The notes under the pieces are model-generated. The model did no database searches and was not told the origin of the DNA. It saw only the letters and a program-made list of their open reading frames with translations. Both the position numbers and the translations under genes were made by a program. From Burkholderiales bacterium (lineage in GTDB: Bacteria; Pseudomonadota; Gammaproteobacteria; Burkholderiales; SG8-39), in contig JAOSJV010000001.1 in NCBI GenBank assembly GCA_027493935.1, positions 2,379,157-2,443,156 of the forward strand: a stretch of DNA of 64,000 nt, read 5' to 3'. Shown here one piece after another: positions 23,793 through 33,657 of the stretch (positions are counted from its first letter, which is position 1; the number at the start of each line of letters is the position of its first letter).

Positions 23793-25115
23793 GTGACGGG
23801 TAGCGGGACGCGACCTGATCCGCGAGCGAGGATGCGCGTCGCGGTCGTCGGCGGCGGCTGGGCCGGGATCGCCGCCGCCGTGGCGCTCGCGCGCGACGGC
23901 GCCGAGGTCACCGTTTTCGAGGCCGCCCGCACCCTCGGCGGCCGTGCGCGGCGCGTGACGCTCGAGGGCATCGACCTCGACAACGGCCAGCACATTCTGG
24001 TCGGCGCGTACCGCGCGGTGCTCGGCGCCATGCGCACGGTAGGCGCCGACGCGGGCGCGCTGCTCGTTCGCCTGCCGCTCGACTTCGCGATCGTCGGCCG
24101 CTTCCGCCTGCGTGCGCCGCGGCTCCCCGCGCCGCTTCACCTGCTGGCCGGGTTGCTGCGCGCGCACGGCCTCACCGTGCGCGAGCGGCTCCTGGTGGTG
24201 CGCTTCATGCTCACGATGGCCGCGCGGGGCTACCGCCTGCGCGCCGATACCGCGGCCTCGGCGCTGCTCGCCGCGCACGGACAGCTTGGCCCGCCGACCG
24301 ACTACCTGTGGGCGCCGCTCTGCGTCGCCGCGCTCAACACCCCGCTCCCAGCCGCCTCAGCGCAGGTGCTGATGAACGTCGTGCGCGACACGCTCGGCGC
24401 GGAGCGCGCCGCGAGCGACCTCCTGCTGCCGCGGCGCGATCTCTCGGCGCTCTTTCCCGAGCCGGGCGCGCGCTTCGTCGAGGCGCGCGGCGGCCGCGTG
24501 CTGACCGGCCGGCGCGTCGCGCGTGTGACGCCCGCGGCAGACGGGATCGCCATCGACGGCGAGCGCCACGACGCGGCGATCCTCGCCTGCGCCCCGCCGC
24601 ATGCGGCGCAGCTTCTGGCGCGTAACGCGCTGCTGCCCGAAGAGCGGGCTCGCCTCGAGGCGCTCGCGTTCGAGCCGATCTACACGTGTTACCTCCAGTA
24701 TCCGCCGGCGGTCGGCCTGCCGCAGCCGATGCTCGGCCTCGCCGACAGCCTGCTGCACTGGGTGTTCGACCGCGGCGCGCTCGACGGGCGACGCGGACTG
24801 CTCGCCGCGGTGGTCAGCGCCCGCGGCGCGCACGAGGCGCTCGAGCGCGGCGAGTTCGCCCTGGCTGCCCACCGCGAGCTCGCACGCCTCGTGCCCCGCC
24901 TGCCCGCGCCCGAATGGTCGCGCGTGATCGCCGAGCGGCGCGCGACGTTCAGCTGCACGCCCGGTCTCGACCGGCCCGGCAACGCGACCGCGCTGCCGCG
25001 GCTGATCCTGGCGGGCGATTACACCGCGAGTGACTATCCGGCGACGCTCGAGGGTGCGGTGCGCAGCGGCCTCGCCGCCGCGCGCCTCGCGCTGGCGGCA
25101 AGCCGCACCGCTTGA
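23793..25115 (+). CDS. hpnE: Hydroxysqualene dehydroxylase HpnE
   Basis: A 440-residue FAD-dependent amine-oxidase-fold enzyme that reduces hydroxysqualene to squalene. The dinucleotide-binding motif is VAVVGGGWAGIAAAVALARDG, followed by GGRARRVTLEGIDLDNGQHI. The C-terminal FAD segment is ILAGDYTASDYPATLEGAVRSG. The GTG at 23793 has GAGGAG seven bases upstream; the ATG at 23832 is a weaker alternative. The frame is intact, unlike its two partners. With hpnC and hpnD it completes squalene synthesis, presumably for hopanoids, although no squalene-hopene cyclase gene is in the window. Confidence 0.93.
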   Translation: MTGSGTRPDPRARMRVAVVGGGWAGIAAAVALARDGAEVTVFEAARTLGGRARRVTLEGIDLDNGQHILVGAYRAVLGAMRTVGADAGALLVRLPLDFAIVGRFRLRAPRLPAPLHLLAGLLRAHGLTVRERLLVVRFMLTMAARGYRLRADTAASALLAAHGQLGPPTDYLWAPLCVAALNTPLPAASAQVLMNVVRDTLGAERAASDLLLPRRDLSALFPEPGARFVEARGGRVLTGRRVARVTPAADGIAIDGERHDAAILACAPPHAAQLLARNALLPEERARLEALAFEPIYTCYLQYPPAVGLPQPMLGLADSLLHWVFDRGALDGRRGLLAAVVSARGAHEALERGEFALAAHRELARLVPRLPAPEWSRVIAERRATFSCTPGLDRPGNATALPRLILAGDYTASDYPATLEGAVRSGLAAARLALAASRTA

Positions 25116-25165
25116 CCGCACTGCCGCAAAGCTCCGCCTTCGTAGCGCGGGGAAACCGCGGCTCT

Positions 25166-25193
25166 CGTCATCCCCGCGCATGCGGGGATCCAG
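25166..25193. repeat. REP-like palindromic element between convergent genes
   Basis: The stretch starting CGTCATCCCCGC and ending GGGGATCCAG is the familiar extragenic palindrome core of many proteobacteria. It has a 7-bp stem TCCCCGC/GCGGGGA and a four-base loop (25171-25188). It lies between the convergent hpnE and radA genes and could help terminate or protect their transcripts. Only one full copy is seen in the window. Confidence 0.65.
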
Positions 25194-25271
25194 CAAGCGG
25201 TCGACTGCGCTCGCGCCCCGATCACGCCCGCGGGGACTGGTCTTGCCGGGCGCGACGCGGCTTGCCGAGCG

Positions 25272-26624
25272 TCACTGTCCGAGCATGCGCAGCGCGTCCT
25301 CCAGCCGGTCGACCGCGGTGACTTCGAGCCCGGCGATCGGCTGGCGCGGCGCGTTCGCGCGCGGGATCAGCGCGCGGGTGAAGCCGAGCTTTGCCGCCTC
25401 CCGCAGCCGCTCCTGGCCCCGCGGTGCGGGACGCACTTCCCCGGCGAGGCCGACCTCGCCGAATGCGACGAGCTTGCCGGGCAGCGGCCGGTTGCGCAGC
25501 GAGGACACGATCGCGAGCGCCACCGCGAGATCGGCGGCCGGCTCGCCGATGCGCACGCCGCCCACCGCGTTCACGAACACGTCCTGATCGTGGCAGGCGA
25601 CGCCCGCGTGCCGGTGCAGCACCGCGAGCAGCATCGCGAGCCGTCCCGCCTCGAGACCCTGCGCAAGGCGCCGCGGGCTCATGCCGTGCGCGCCGTCGAC
25701 CAGCGCCTGCACCTCCACCAGCAGCGGCCGCGTGCCCTCGTTCGTCACCAGAATGCACGATCCGGGCACGTCGGCGCGGTGCTCCGAGAGGAACAGCGCC
25801 GACGGGTTCGCGATGCCGCGCAGGCCGCGCTCGGTCATCGCGAACACGCCGAGCTCGTTCACCGGGCCGAAGCGATTCTTGAATGCGCGCACCAGCCGGA
25901 AGCTCGACTGCGGGTCGCCCTCGAAGTAGAGCACGGTGTCGACGATGTGCTCGAGCACGCGCGGGCCGGCGAGCGCCCCTCCTTGGTGACGTGCCCGACG
26001 AAGACCAGGCCGATCGGCCTGCGACTTTGCGAGCCGGGTGAGCTGCGCGGCGCACTCGCGCACCTGCGCCACCGACCCCGGCGCCGACTGTAGCGCCTCC
26101 GAATAGAGCGTCTGGATCGAGTCGATCACCGCCACTTCGGGCGCCGCCTCGGTCAGCGTCGCGGCGATGCGCTCGAGCTGGGTTTCGGCGAGCAGCGCGA
26201 CGCGCGCCGAATCGAGCTGCAGCCGACCGGCGCGCAGCGCCACCTGCTCGGGCGACTCCTCGCCGCTCACGTACACGACGCGATGCGACGCGCTCATCCC
26301 CGCGAGCGCCTGCAGGAGCAGGGTCGACTTGCCGATGCCGGGATCGCCGCCGATCAGCACCACCTGAGCGCGCACCAGCCCGCCGCCGAGCGCGCGGTCG
26401 AGCTCGGCGATCCCGGTCGGCATGCGCGGCGCCTCGCGCGTGCGGATCTCGGCGAGCGCCGTCAGCGCACCCGCCTTTGCGCCGCCGAGGCGGTGTTTCG
26501 CGGCCGGCTCGGCGACGCTCTCGACGAGCGTGTTCCAGCCCTCGCAGTGCGGACACTGGCCCTGCCACTTGGTCGATTGGCCGCCGCACTCGGTACAGAC
26601 GTAGATCGCGCGCGCCTTCGCCAC
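25272..26624 (-). CDS. radA: DNA repair protein RadA (Sms), with an internal compensated frameshift
   Basis: RadA is a RecA-like ATPase that drives branch migration during recombinational repair. The N-terminal zinc finger is [18 protein letters not shown]. Walker A is [12 protein letters not shown], the RadA-specific motif is KNRFGP, and the C-terminal Lon-like domain begins around [16 protein letters not shown]. 450 residues. Two nearby indels (about 26020 and 25977) cancel each other but garble about 15 residues, so the expected [16 protein letters not shown] reads as an arginine-rich string. The GTG at 26624 has GGGAG eight bases upstream. It follows alr by five bases. Confidence 0.93.
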   Translation of the reverse strand: MAKARAIYVCTECGGQSTKWQGQCPHCEGWNTLVESVAEPAAKHRLGGAKAGALTALAEIRTREAPRMPTGIAELDRALGGGLVRAQVVLIGGDPGIGKSTLLLQALAGMSASHRVVYVSGEESPEQVALRAGRLQLDSARVALLAETQLERIAATLTEAAPEVAVIDSIQTLYSEALQSAPGSVAQVRECAAQLTRLAKSQADRPGLRRARHQGGALAGPRVLEHIVDTVLYFEGDPQSSFRLVRAFKNRFGPVNELGVFAMTERGLRGIANPSALFLSEHRADVPGSCILVTNEGTRPLLVEVQALVDGAHGMSPRRLAQGLEAGRLAMLLAVLHRHAGVACHDQDVFVNAVGGVRIGEPAADLAVALAIVSSLRNRPLPGKLVAFGEVGLAGEVRPAPRGQERLREAAKLGFTRALIPRANAPRQPIAGLEVTAVDRLEDALRMLGQ

Positions 26625-26629
26625 GGACG

Positions 26630-27699
26630 CTACTCCCGCTCGGCCTGTGGAACGCGCGACGCCAGGCGGCAGAGCAACTCGTAGCTGATGGTGCCGGCGG
26701 CGGCCGCCACCTCGTCCGCGCAGAGTCCTCGCCCCAGAGCGTGACCGGCGCGCCGGCCCCTGCATTGGGCACCGGCTCGAGATCCACGGTCAGCATGTCC
26801 ATCGACACGCGGCCGACGACGCGGGTGCGCAGACCGTCGACCAGCACCGGCGTCCCGTCGGGTGCGTGGCGCGGATAGCCGTCGGCGTAGCCGCACGCAA
26901 CGACGCCGATGCGCATCCGCTTGGGCGCGCAGAACGTTCCGCCGTAACCCACCCGTTCGCCGCGTGCGAGCTCCCGCACCGCGATCAGCTCGCTCGCGAG
27001 TGTCATCACCGGCTCGAGTCCCAGCGCCTCGGCCGTGTCGTTCGCGAACGGCGAGCACCCGTAGAGCATGATGCCCGGCCGCACCCAGTCCGCGTGCGCC
27101 TCGGGGTAGCGCAGCACCGCGGCCGAGTTCGCCAGGCTGCGCGGCAGCGCTAACCCGGCCGTCGCCGAGGCGAAGCACGCCATCTGCTCGGCGATGCCGC
27201 GCTCGCCGTCGGCGTCGGCGAAGTGCGTCATCAGGGTGACGCCGCTCACCATGCGGCAGGCCTGCAGCCGGCGCACCGCATCGGCGAAGTCCGCCGGCGC
27301 GAATCCGAGCCGGTTCATGCCGCTGTTCAGCTTCGCGTACACCGGGATGCGCGCCGGCAGACCCGCCGACTCAAGCATCCGCACCTGCTCCTCGCAGTGT
27401 ACGACCACCGCCAGCCCGTGCTCTGCGATCGTCGGCAGATCGTCGAGCGCGAAGAAACCCTCGAGCAGCAGCATCGGCTTGCGCACGCCCGCCTCGCGCA
27501 CGCGCACGGCGTCGGCCAGGTCGAGCAGTGCGAACCCGTCGGCCGCGTCGAGCGCCGCCACCGCGCGCAGCGTGCCGTGCCCGTATGCGTTCGCCTTGAC
27601 CACCGCCCAGGCGCGCGCGCGCGGCGCCCGCGCGCGCGCCACCGCGAGGTTGTTGCGCAGCGCGGCGAGATCGAACGTGGCGCGGATCGGGCGCGGCAT
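26630..27699 (-). CDS. alr: Alanine racemase, frameshifted
   Basis: A PLP enzyme that makes D-alanine for peptidoglycan. The PLP lysine is Lys35 in [10 protein letters not shown]; the second catalytic residue, Tyr, is in GYGGTF. The RVSMDM segment typical of the C-terminal domain is present. Corrected length about 356 residues. One base is missing near 26725, so the last 35 or so residues ([20 protein letters not shown] and on) lie in another frame. Immediately upstream of radA, a common betaproteobacterial pairing. Confidence 0.93.
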
Positions 27700-27743
27700 C
27701 GCGGTTACAGTGGCCCGTGGGCAGCTCCGCCGCGACGCAGCCG

Positions 27744-28091
27744 CTATGCTCCCTGGCGAAACGCGGAGAAGGCGGCGGCGTAAAGCGCTTCCAGGTCGTC
27801 GATCACGTCCTTCGCGTCGCGACCGTCCACCATGTGCGCCGAGACGAGATCACCGACCGGGCCCATGAGTCGGGTGCGCGAAAGCATGGGATAGCTCCGA
27901 TTCAGGCGCTTCACGGCCTGCACGACGCTCTCGCGTTGCGGACGCAGCGTGACGATCTCCGCGTCGATCCGCCTTTGCGCCCGCGCGGCGATGAACTCGG
28001 CGAACTCGGCCAGCGTGCGCAACGCCTCCGCATCCAGCCGGTCGAGCAGCTCTGCGATCCGCGCTCGGCCGTCCTTCTCCTCACTCCTCAC
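27744..28091 (-). CDS. Conserved hypothetical protein, 115 residues
   Basis: I cannot name this family. The protein is mostly helical and charged: [20 protein letters not shown], then [18 protein letters not shown] and a C-terminal [19 protein letters not shown]. No TM or signal segment is seen. Third-position GC and amino acid usage look like real coding sequence. It starts at a GTG. It sits just upstream of alr on the same strand and between that gene and a terminal-inverted-repeat element. Confidence 0.65.
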   Translation of the reverse strand: MRSEEKDGRARIAELLDRLDAEALRTLAEFAEFIAARAQRRIDAEIVTLRPQRESVVQAVKRLNRSYPMLSRTRLMGPVGDLVSAHMVDGRDAKDVIDDLEALYAAAFSAFRQGA

Positions 28092-28140
28092 TCTTCGCCC
28101 CTGGCTGCCCGCTCCGTCCGTTGTCCGCCGACCGCTGCCT

Positions 28141-28257
28141 AGAACCTATCTCAAAATACGGATGCGGTCGCGGAATAGGGGATTTGCAACACGCTCGCCC
28201 TTGTCCGTACGACCCCGATTCCGGGATGACCGCGGCCGCGATTTTGAGATGGTTTCT
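28141..28257. repeat. MITE-like repeat with terminal inverted repeats, copy 1 (117 bp)
   Basis: The element starts AGAACCTATCTCAAAAT and ends ATTTTGAGATGGTTTCT, which are imperfect inverted repeats (15 of 17). Internal blocks GGGGATTTGC, CTTGTCCGTACGACC and CGCGGCCGCGATT recur in a second copy at 36589-36742, which lies in the opposite orientation. There is no coding capacity. No clear target-site duplication is seen. Its right end supplies the last two bases of the stop codon of the next gene. Confidence 0.75.
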
Positions 28258-29005
28258 ACTGTCCGCTGTCCACTTGCCGGATCGCGAACACCGGCATCTT
28301 GTGCCGCTCCTGCATCAGATCGAGCGCCTCGACGAGCGCGGCAACGACGCGGCCGGTGGTGTCCTGTGTTTGCGGCCAGCGTTCGCGCGCTTCCTCGATC
28401 AGCGCGCCGATGTGCTCGGGCACCGGGCGGTTCTCCTCCATCACCATGTCCTCGATCATGCCCGGCTTGAGCTCGGGCCGGAACAGGAGCCCGTAGGCGA
28501 GGGGGTCGGGCCGGATCGCGATCCAGCGCCCGGCCTCGTCCGCCACCAGCGGCTCGACCCCCGGCGGGAGCGCGATGCTGCCGTTCGCCATGACCAGCAC
28601 CCGCCGCCCGTCGACCGCGTCGGCGAGCGGATCTCCGCGGCCGGCGTCCGTCGCACTCGCAGTCGTCCAGTAGGCGTCGTGCTCGGGCTGGGTGCGCGCA
28701 GTGCCGCCCGCGGCGAGCGCAACGAGGTGCGCGCCGAAACCGAGGCCGATCACCGGCCGGCGCGCCTTGCGGAAAATCGCGATCAATCGCAGCTCCTCGT
28801 CCACCCACGGGCAGTGCTCGCGGTCGGACACCGGATAGGCGCCGCCGAGCAGCCACAGCGCGTCGAACTGCATGGCGCTGCCGATCACGTCCTGCCCGGC
28901 CACCGGCCGGATGTAGGTGAATCCGATGTCGCGCGCCTCGAACTGCGGCTCGAGGGCGCCGAAGAACTCCGAGAAGGTGTGCTGGACGGCGGCGAAGCGG
29001 ATCAT
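28256..29005 (-). CDS. Class I glutamine amidotransferase-like protein lacking the catalytic cysteine
   Basis: A 249-residue protein of the GMP-synthase/GATase1 fold: FDALWLLGGAYPVSD, then RRPVIGLGFGAHLVALAAGG at the nucleophile elbow, and QPEHDAYW further on. Active amidotransferases have G-x-C-x-G-x-Q at the elbow; here residues 87-93 read GLGFGAH, so the cysteine position is Gly89. It is therefore probably not a glutaminase. The start MIRFAAVQHTFSEFFG is the first ATG of the conserved part. The TAG stop is completed by the first bases of the repeat at 28141-28257, so the C-terminus may have been cut by that insertion. Role unknown. Confidence 0.75.
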   Translation of the reverse strand: MIRFAAVQHTFSEFFGALEPQFEARDIGFTYIRPVAGQDVIGSAMQFDALWLLGGAYPVSDREHCPWVDEELRLIAIFRKARRPVIGLGFGAHLVALAAGGTARTQPEHDAYWTTASATDAGRGDPLADAVDGRRVLVMANGSIALPPGVEPLVADEAGRWIAIRPDPLAYGLLFRPELKPGMIEDMVMEENRPVPEHIGALIEEARERWPQTQDTTGRVVAALVEALDLMQERHKMPVFAIRQVDSGQ

Positions 29006-29131
29006 CGGACATGTGCCGCTGCCGGAAGACCGCATCGGCCGATCGTGCAAGCCGGCGCGCAACCCCTTGCCCGCTAGCGCAGGCGGCGGCGCGCCGATCC
29101 TAACATGCCCTCGGCGCGCCGCGCCACGCGG

Positions 29132-30590
29132 CTACTTGCGCAGCTTGGACAGCCAGTACTCCATCTGCCGGCCGGCCGCCTCCCGGCCGCCCAGACCGAA
29201 CGAGAGCGCGACCGCGACCGCCACCGCGCCGAACGTCAGCAGGAAGCCGAGGTTCACGATGTCGTCGGCAATGCCCATCGCGCGCAGGCCCATCGCGATG
29301 ACCAGACCCAGGATCGCGACGCGCGCGATCTGTGCGAGGCCCGTCGTGCCCTCGCCCGAGGCGCGCACGATCGCCAGGTACGCGACGTTCGCCAGCCAGA
29401 AACCGACGATTAGGATTACGCCGCCGAGCAAGACGTCGCCGCCGAACTCGATGAACATCGTGACGACGTCGCGCACCTGCGTGAACTCGAGGCGGTTGGC
29501 CGCCTCGACGGTCGCGAACAGCATCGCGAAGAACAGCAGCAGCCAAGCGGCGAGGTCGGAGGGCTTGAAGCCGCCGGTGAAGACGCCCTTGAGCCCCATG
29601 CGCTCGGGCAGCGCATCCGCGCCCATGCTCGAGAGTAGCCGCGCCACGAGCTGCGAGGCAAAGCGCGCGACGTAATAGGTCACCGTCAGGATCAAGGCCG
29701 CGGCCACCAGGTTCGGCACCGCCTCCAGGAATTGGGCGAGCATGTCGGTGGCCGGCCGCGAGACCGCCTCGATCCGCAGCGCCTCGAGCGCCGCGATCAG
29801 CGTGGGCACGAACACGAAGATGAATACGATGGTCCCGGCCATCCGCGACAGGCGCACCGACGGGTGCAGCCCTGCGTTCGCGGCCGCCTTGTCCGCGCCG
29901 GCGGCCATCAGCAGGTTCGTCACCAGGCCGCGCAGCACCGTCGCCACCAGCCAGCCGACGAACCCGATCACCGCCGCCGCCAAGATGTTCGGCAATGCGT
30001 CGAGCAGCTCGATCAGCATCTCCTGCACCGGCTCGAGGAGCCCGCGCAACTCGTAGGCCGCCAGGACGGCCGGCAGAAAGAGCAGAATGACGAGCCAGAA
30101 GAGCACGTTGCCGGCGTTCCTGCTCATCGGCTGCATGCCCGCCTGGGCGGCGAGCTTCTCGTCGAGGCGTGGTCGCGGACAGCAGTTTCGTCGCGATCGC
30201 GCGCAGCGCGGTGGCAATCACCCAGACGATGATTACGAGCACGGTGCCGGCGATCAGCTGCGGCAGGTAGCCCAGGAACTTGCCGATCATGTCGGCGAAG
30301 GGCTTGGACACCAGCGCGAGATCGAGCGTGTTGAACACCCCGACCAGCGTCACCAGAATCACCACCCAGAACACCCCGATCGCGATGCCCGCCTCGACGT
30401 TCATGCGCTGATGCGTGCTCTCCTCGATGCGCTGGTTCACCTTCAGCGCGCCGAGCAGGCGGCGCGCGGCTGCGCGCGCGACCACCGCGACGACGTAGCC
30501 GACGACGAGGATCGCGATGGCGCCGAGGACTCCGGGCAGGTGTGCGCCCAGGGTGCTCTGCAGGGAACTTGCGAGTGCCGAGAGTTCCAT
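29132..30590 (-). CDS. Multi-TM mechanosensitive-channel-like protein (TM_helix repeats), frameshifted
   Basis: About 485 residues, inner membrane. Several repeats of a conserved pattern are present: a TM helix ending in a Gly-rich stretch followed by a basic patch, as in LGAIAILVVGYVVAVVARAA, NILAAAVIGFVGWLVATVL and NLVAAALILTVTYYVARFA. This is the Pfam TM_helix arrangement found in small-conductance mechanosensitive channel relatives. The MscS beta-domain itself is not seen. A one-base shift near 30170 splits the first 145 residues from the remainder. It stands alone on its strand, 127 bases upstream of the GATase-like gene. Confidence 0.8.
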
Positions 30591-30782
30591 CGGGGTCGCT
30601 CCGTGTGGGTTTGCTTGAGGGTCCCGACATCCAGCCGGGGAGCGAGCGCCGCGGACTGTCGTCCGTCGACGACACCAATCCTAAGCTATCACAGAAGCGC
30701 CGGCGCGACAGCTCTCGCTGCAAGGGGCGTGCGCGGGGATGCGGCAGCGCGCATCGCAGCGGGCGGCACGCGCCGCTGCGTT

Positions 30783-31685
30783 TCAGGCGGCGTGCCGCTT
30801 GAGCTTCGCCTTGGCGAACTCGACGAACGTGTTGACGAGCCGGGAGCGGAACTTTTCCTTCGGATACACGAGCGAGAGCGTGCGCGTTAGGGTCGGCTGC
30901 AGCGGCAGCGCGACGAGCTCGCCGAGCCGCCGCTCGCGCTCGACGGTGACGCGCGAGATCACCGCGAACCCGATGCCGGTGCCGACCACGCCCTTCAGTG
31001 CCTCCGGGCTGCCGAGTTCCATCACCACGTTGAGGTGGTCGGGGTGGATCCCCGCCTTGCGGAAATAGAGGTCGGTGAACTCGCGCGTGCCCGACCCCTG
31101 CTCGCGCGTCACGTAGGGGTACTCGACCAGCTGCTTCGGCGTCACCATCTTGAGCTTCGCCAGCGGGTGCTTCGGCGCGACGATCACCTGCAGCTCGTCG
31201 TCGCAGCACACCTCGGTGAGCAGGGTCGGCAGGTGCGACGGTGCCTCGATCAGGCCGATGTCGAGCGTGTGCTCCGAGACGCGGTTCTCGATCGCCTCGG
31301 AGTTCGCCACCGTGAGCTTCGCCTGCACCTCGGGATGCTGCGCCTTGAACTCGCCGAGCACCGGCGGCAGCAGGAACTCGGCGATCGTCGTGCTCGCGCC
31401 GATCAGGAGCGGGCCGGACAGCCGCCCGGTCATCTCGCGCACGCGCGTCTCGAGCTCCTGCGACAGGCCGAGGATCTTCTCGGCGTACTGCAGCACCACG
31501 TCCCCTGCCGGGGTGAGGGAGATCTTGCCGTGCCCGCGCTCGAAGAGGCGCGCGTTGAAGTGCTCCTCGAGCTGCTTGATCTGGAACGTCACCGCGGGCT
31601 GGGTCATGTACAGGACCTCGGCCGCCTTGGTGAAGCTCATCTGCTTCGCCACTGCGTGGAACACCTGCAGTCGTCGGTCGGCCAT
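30783..31685 (-). CDS. LysR-family transcriptional regulator (CbbR/CysB-like)
   Basis: A 300-residue regulator. The N-terminal winged helix is classic: MADRRLQVFHAVAKQMSFTK, AAEVLYMTQPAVTFQIKQLE, then LFERGHGKISLTPAG. The effector domain covers about 90-300. The sequence style resembles CbbR-type and cysteine-regulon LysR proteins, but the inducer cannot be told. The ATG at 31685 was chosen because the family starts one or two residues before RLQVFH. It is divergent from a small membrane-protein gene, with AT-rich sites between the two. Confidence 0.92.
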   Translation of the reverse strand: MADRRLQVFHAVAKQMSFTKAAEVLYMTQPAVTFQIKQLEEHFNARLFERGHGKISLTPAGDVVLQYAEKILGLSQELETRVREMTGRLSGPLLIGASTTIAEFLLPPVLGEFKAQHPEVQAKLTVANSEAIENRVSEHTLDIGLIEAPSHLPTLLTEVCCDDELQVIVAPKHPLAKLKMVTPKQLVEYPYVTREQGSGTREFTDLYFRKAGIHPDHLNVVMELGSPEALKGVVGTGIGFAVISRVTVERERRLGELVALPLQPTLTRTLSLVYPKEKFRSRLVNTFVEFAKAKLKRHAA

Positions 31686-31749
31686 CGGCGGTGCTCCCGG
31701 CGTGTGTGATAATCTGGGCCCCGGTATTGAAGCATAAACCCGGGCATGA

Positions 31750-31760
31750 ATAAAATTTAT
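31750..31760. promoter_or_regulatory. AT-rich palindrome, candidate LysR-type operator
   Basis: ATAAAATTTAT is a perfect palindrome about its central base. It sits in an 86-base divergent gap between the LysR gene and the next gene, in DNA otherwise about 70% GC. LysR regulators bind T-N11-A dyads in such gaps. This is positional inference only. Confidence 0.35.
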
Positions 31761-31771
31761 GAGGGTGCCCG

Positions 31772-32263
31772 GTGAGTGCGTCTTGGCGCGGGCTCGACCT
31801 TGGAGGAGGCGGCCTCCAGTCGGCGAATCTCCGCCTGGCTCAGGCACTTAAGCGGAAGTCCGGCGCCTATTGGCGCCTCGCCGCATTTCCGCTCGGCCTG
31901 CACCGCGCCCACCTCGACGATCCACGCGGGGCATGGGCCTACCGTGCCGCGACCGCGGCGGCGGTCGCAGCGGCGTTTCTCGACTGGCGGGCTGGCGCAG
32001 CCATCGCCCTCCTCCTCGCGGCCGCGGCGCTCTATGACCTCTACTGGATCGACCGGCGCGTGGTCGCGCTGAACAAGGCGATCCGCCGCCGGATCTACCT
32101 CTCGCAGGGCGCCGCGCCGCCACCGGGGTACCGGGGGCGCGAGCTCGACGAGCGCCCGGCGGCGGCGCGAGCACCGTCGTTCGCCGAGCAGGAGCGTGTG
32201 CTGCGCGCGCTCGCGACAGACACCGCGCGCGAACGCGGCGCGCGGACGACCGAAAACGACTGA
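31772..32263 (+). CDS. Small hypothetical membrane protein
   Basis: A 163-residue protein from a GTG start, family unknown to me. Two adjacent hydrophobic segments (about 60-75 and 77-92: AAVAAAFLDW, AGAAIALLLAAAALYDLYWI) form a hairpin. A GLHRAHLDD stretch before the first segment is loosely similar to TM2-type domains. The C-terminus is charged and probably cytoplasmic. It lies divergent to the LysR regulator and upstream of lplT on the same strand, so it may be regulated by that LysR protein. Confidence 0.6.
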   Translation: MSASWRGLDLGGGGLQSANLRLAQALKRKSGAYWRLAAFPLGLHRAHLDDPRGAWAYRAATAAAVAAAFLDWRAGAAIALLLAAAALYDLYWIDRRVVALNKAIRRRIYLSQGAAPPPGYRGRELDERPAAARAPSFAEQERVLRALATDTARERGARTTEND

Positions 32264-32337
32264 CCGGTGGCGCGTCCCGTCTCCGGGCCGAAGCTCGCGG
32301 GCGCGCCCGCCTGCGCATGGAAGGCGCCGGCGTGGCG

Positions 32338-33657
32338 ATGAAGCGCGGCTTCTACACCATCCTCGCGGCGCAGTTCTTCAGCTCGCTCGCGGACAACGCG
32401 CTGCTGATCGCCGCCATCGCGCTGCTCATGCAGCTCCAGGGGCCGGCCTGGATGGTGCCGCTGCTCAAGTTCTTCTTCACCATCTCGTACGTCGTGCTGG
32501 CGCCTTTCGTCGGCGCGTTCGCCGACTCGATGCCCAAGGGCCGCGTGATGTACATCACCAACGCGGTGAAGGTCGGCGGCTGCGCGATGATGTTCTTCTG
32601 GCAGCAGCTCACCCTGCCCGGCACCTCGCCCTACGTCGCCGTGCTGGCCGCCTATGCCGTGGTCGGCCTGGGTGCAGCGGCGTACTCGCCGGCGAAGTAC
32701 GGCATCTTGACCGAGCTCCTCCCGGCGCGCCAGCTCGTCATGGCGAACGGCTGGATCGAGGGCCTCACGGTCGGCTCGATCGTTCTCGGCACCGTGCTCG
32801 GTGGGGCACTGATCAGCCCCGCGGTCTCCGGCGTGCTACTCGCGTTCGACTTTCCGCTCTTCGACACGCACGTCGATTCGCCGGCCGAAGCGGCGATCGC
32901 GGTGATCGCGCTGTCATACGTCACCGCCGCCGTCATCAATCTGTTCATCCCCGACACCGGCGTCGACCATCATCTGCTGAAGCGCAATCCGCTCTACATC
33001 CTGCACGACTTCCAGCGCTCGTTCAGCCTGTTGTGGCGCGACAAGCTCGGCCAGATCTCGCTCGCCACCACCACGCTCTTCTGGGGCGCCGGCGCCACGC
33101 TGCAGTTCATCGTGCTGAAGTGGGCCGAGGTCGCGCTCGGCATGCCGCTCGCGCGCGCGAGCATGCTGCAGGGCGTGGTCGCGATCGGCATCGCTGCGGG
33201 CGCGGTCGCCGCCGCGCGCTACATCCCGCTCGCCAAGTCGGTGAGCGTCGTGCCGGTCGGCATCGCGATGGGTATCGTGGTGATCGCCATGAACTTCGTG
33301 CGCGAGCTCTGGATCGCGATTCCGCTCATGATCCTGATCGGCGGTTTCGCCGGCTTCTTCGTCGTGCCGATGAACGCGCTGCTTCAGCACCGCGGGCACA
33401 TTCTGATGGGCGCCGGCCACTCGATCGCGGTGCAGAACTTCAACGAGAACCTGTCGATCCTGATCATGCTCGCGGTCTACGCGCTCCTGATCCGGCTCGA
33501 CCTCTCGGTCTACGCCATCATCGCGCTCTTCGGGCTGTTCGTCAGTGTGACCATGGTGCTCGTGCACCACCGCCATCGGTACAACCAGAGCCAGGGCGAC
33601 TCGCTGCACCTCATCGGCATGGAGAAGCCCCAGTCGCGCGAGGCGCCGCCGCAGTAG
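32338..33657 (+). CDS. lplT: Lysophospholipid transporter LplT (MFS)
   Basis: A 439-residue major facilitator with about 12 TM segments, starting MKRGFYTILAAQFFSSLADNALLIAAIALL, the hallmark LplT N-terminus. LplT flips lysophospholipids across the inner membrane for re-acylation. The MFS loop PFVGAFADSMPKGRVMYITN is present. The alternative ATG 21 bases upstream adds seven residues, and neither start has a strong ribosome binding site. The frame is intact. It is convergent with the aldo/keto reductase gene. Confidence 0.9.
   Translation: MKRGFYTILAAQFFSSLADNALLIAAIALLMQLQGPAWMVPLLKFFFTISYVVLAPFVGAFADSMPKGRVMYITNAVKVGGCAMMFFWQQLTLPGTSPYVAVLAAYAVVGLGAAAYSPAKYGILTELLPARQLVMANGWIEGLTVGSIVLGTVLGGALISPAVSGVLLAFDFPLFDTHVDSPAEAAIAVIALSYVTAAVINLFIPDTGVDHHLLKRNPLYILHDFQRSFSLLWRDKLGQISLATTTLFWGAGATLQFIVLKWAEVALGMPLARASMLQGVVAIGIAAGAVAAARYIPLAKSVSVVPVGIAMGIVVIAMNFVRELWIAIPLMILIGGFAGFFVVPMNALLQHRGHILMGAGHSIAVQNFNENLSILIMLAVYALLIRLDLSVYAIIALFGLFVSVTMVLVHHRHRYNQSQGDSLHLIGMEKPQSREAPPQ

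Noticed and set aside
28210..28235. Second REP element inside the first MITE-like copy (GATTCCGGGATGAC)
   Set aside because: It resembles the REP core only loosely, lacks the hairpin partner, and is better explained as part of the longer repeat.
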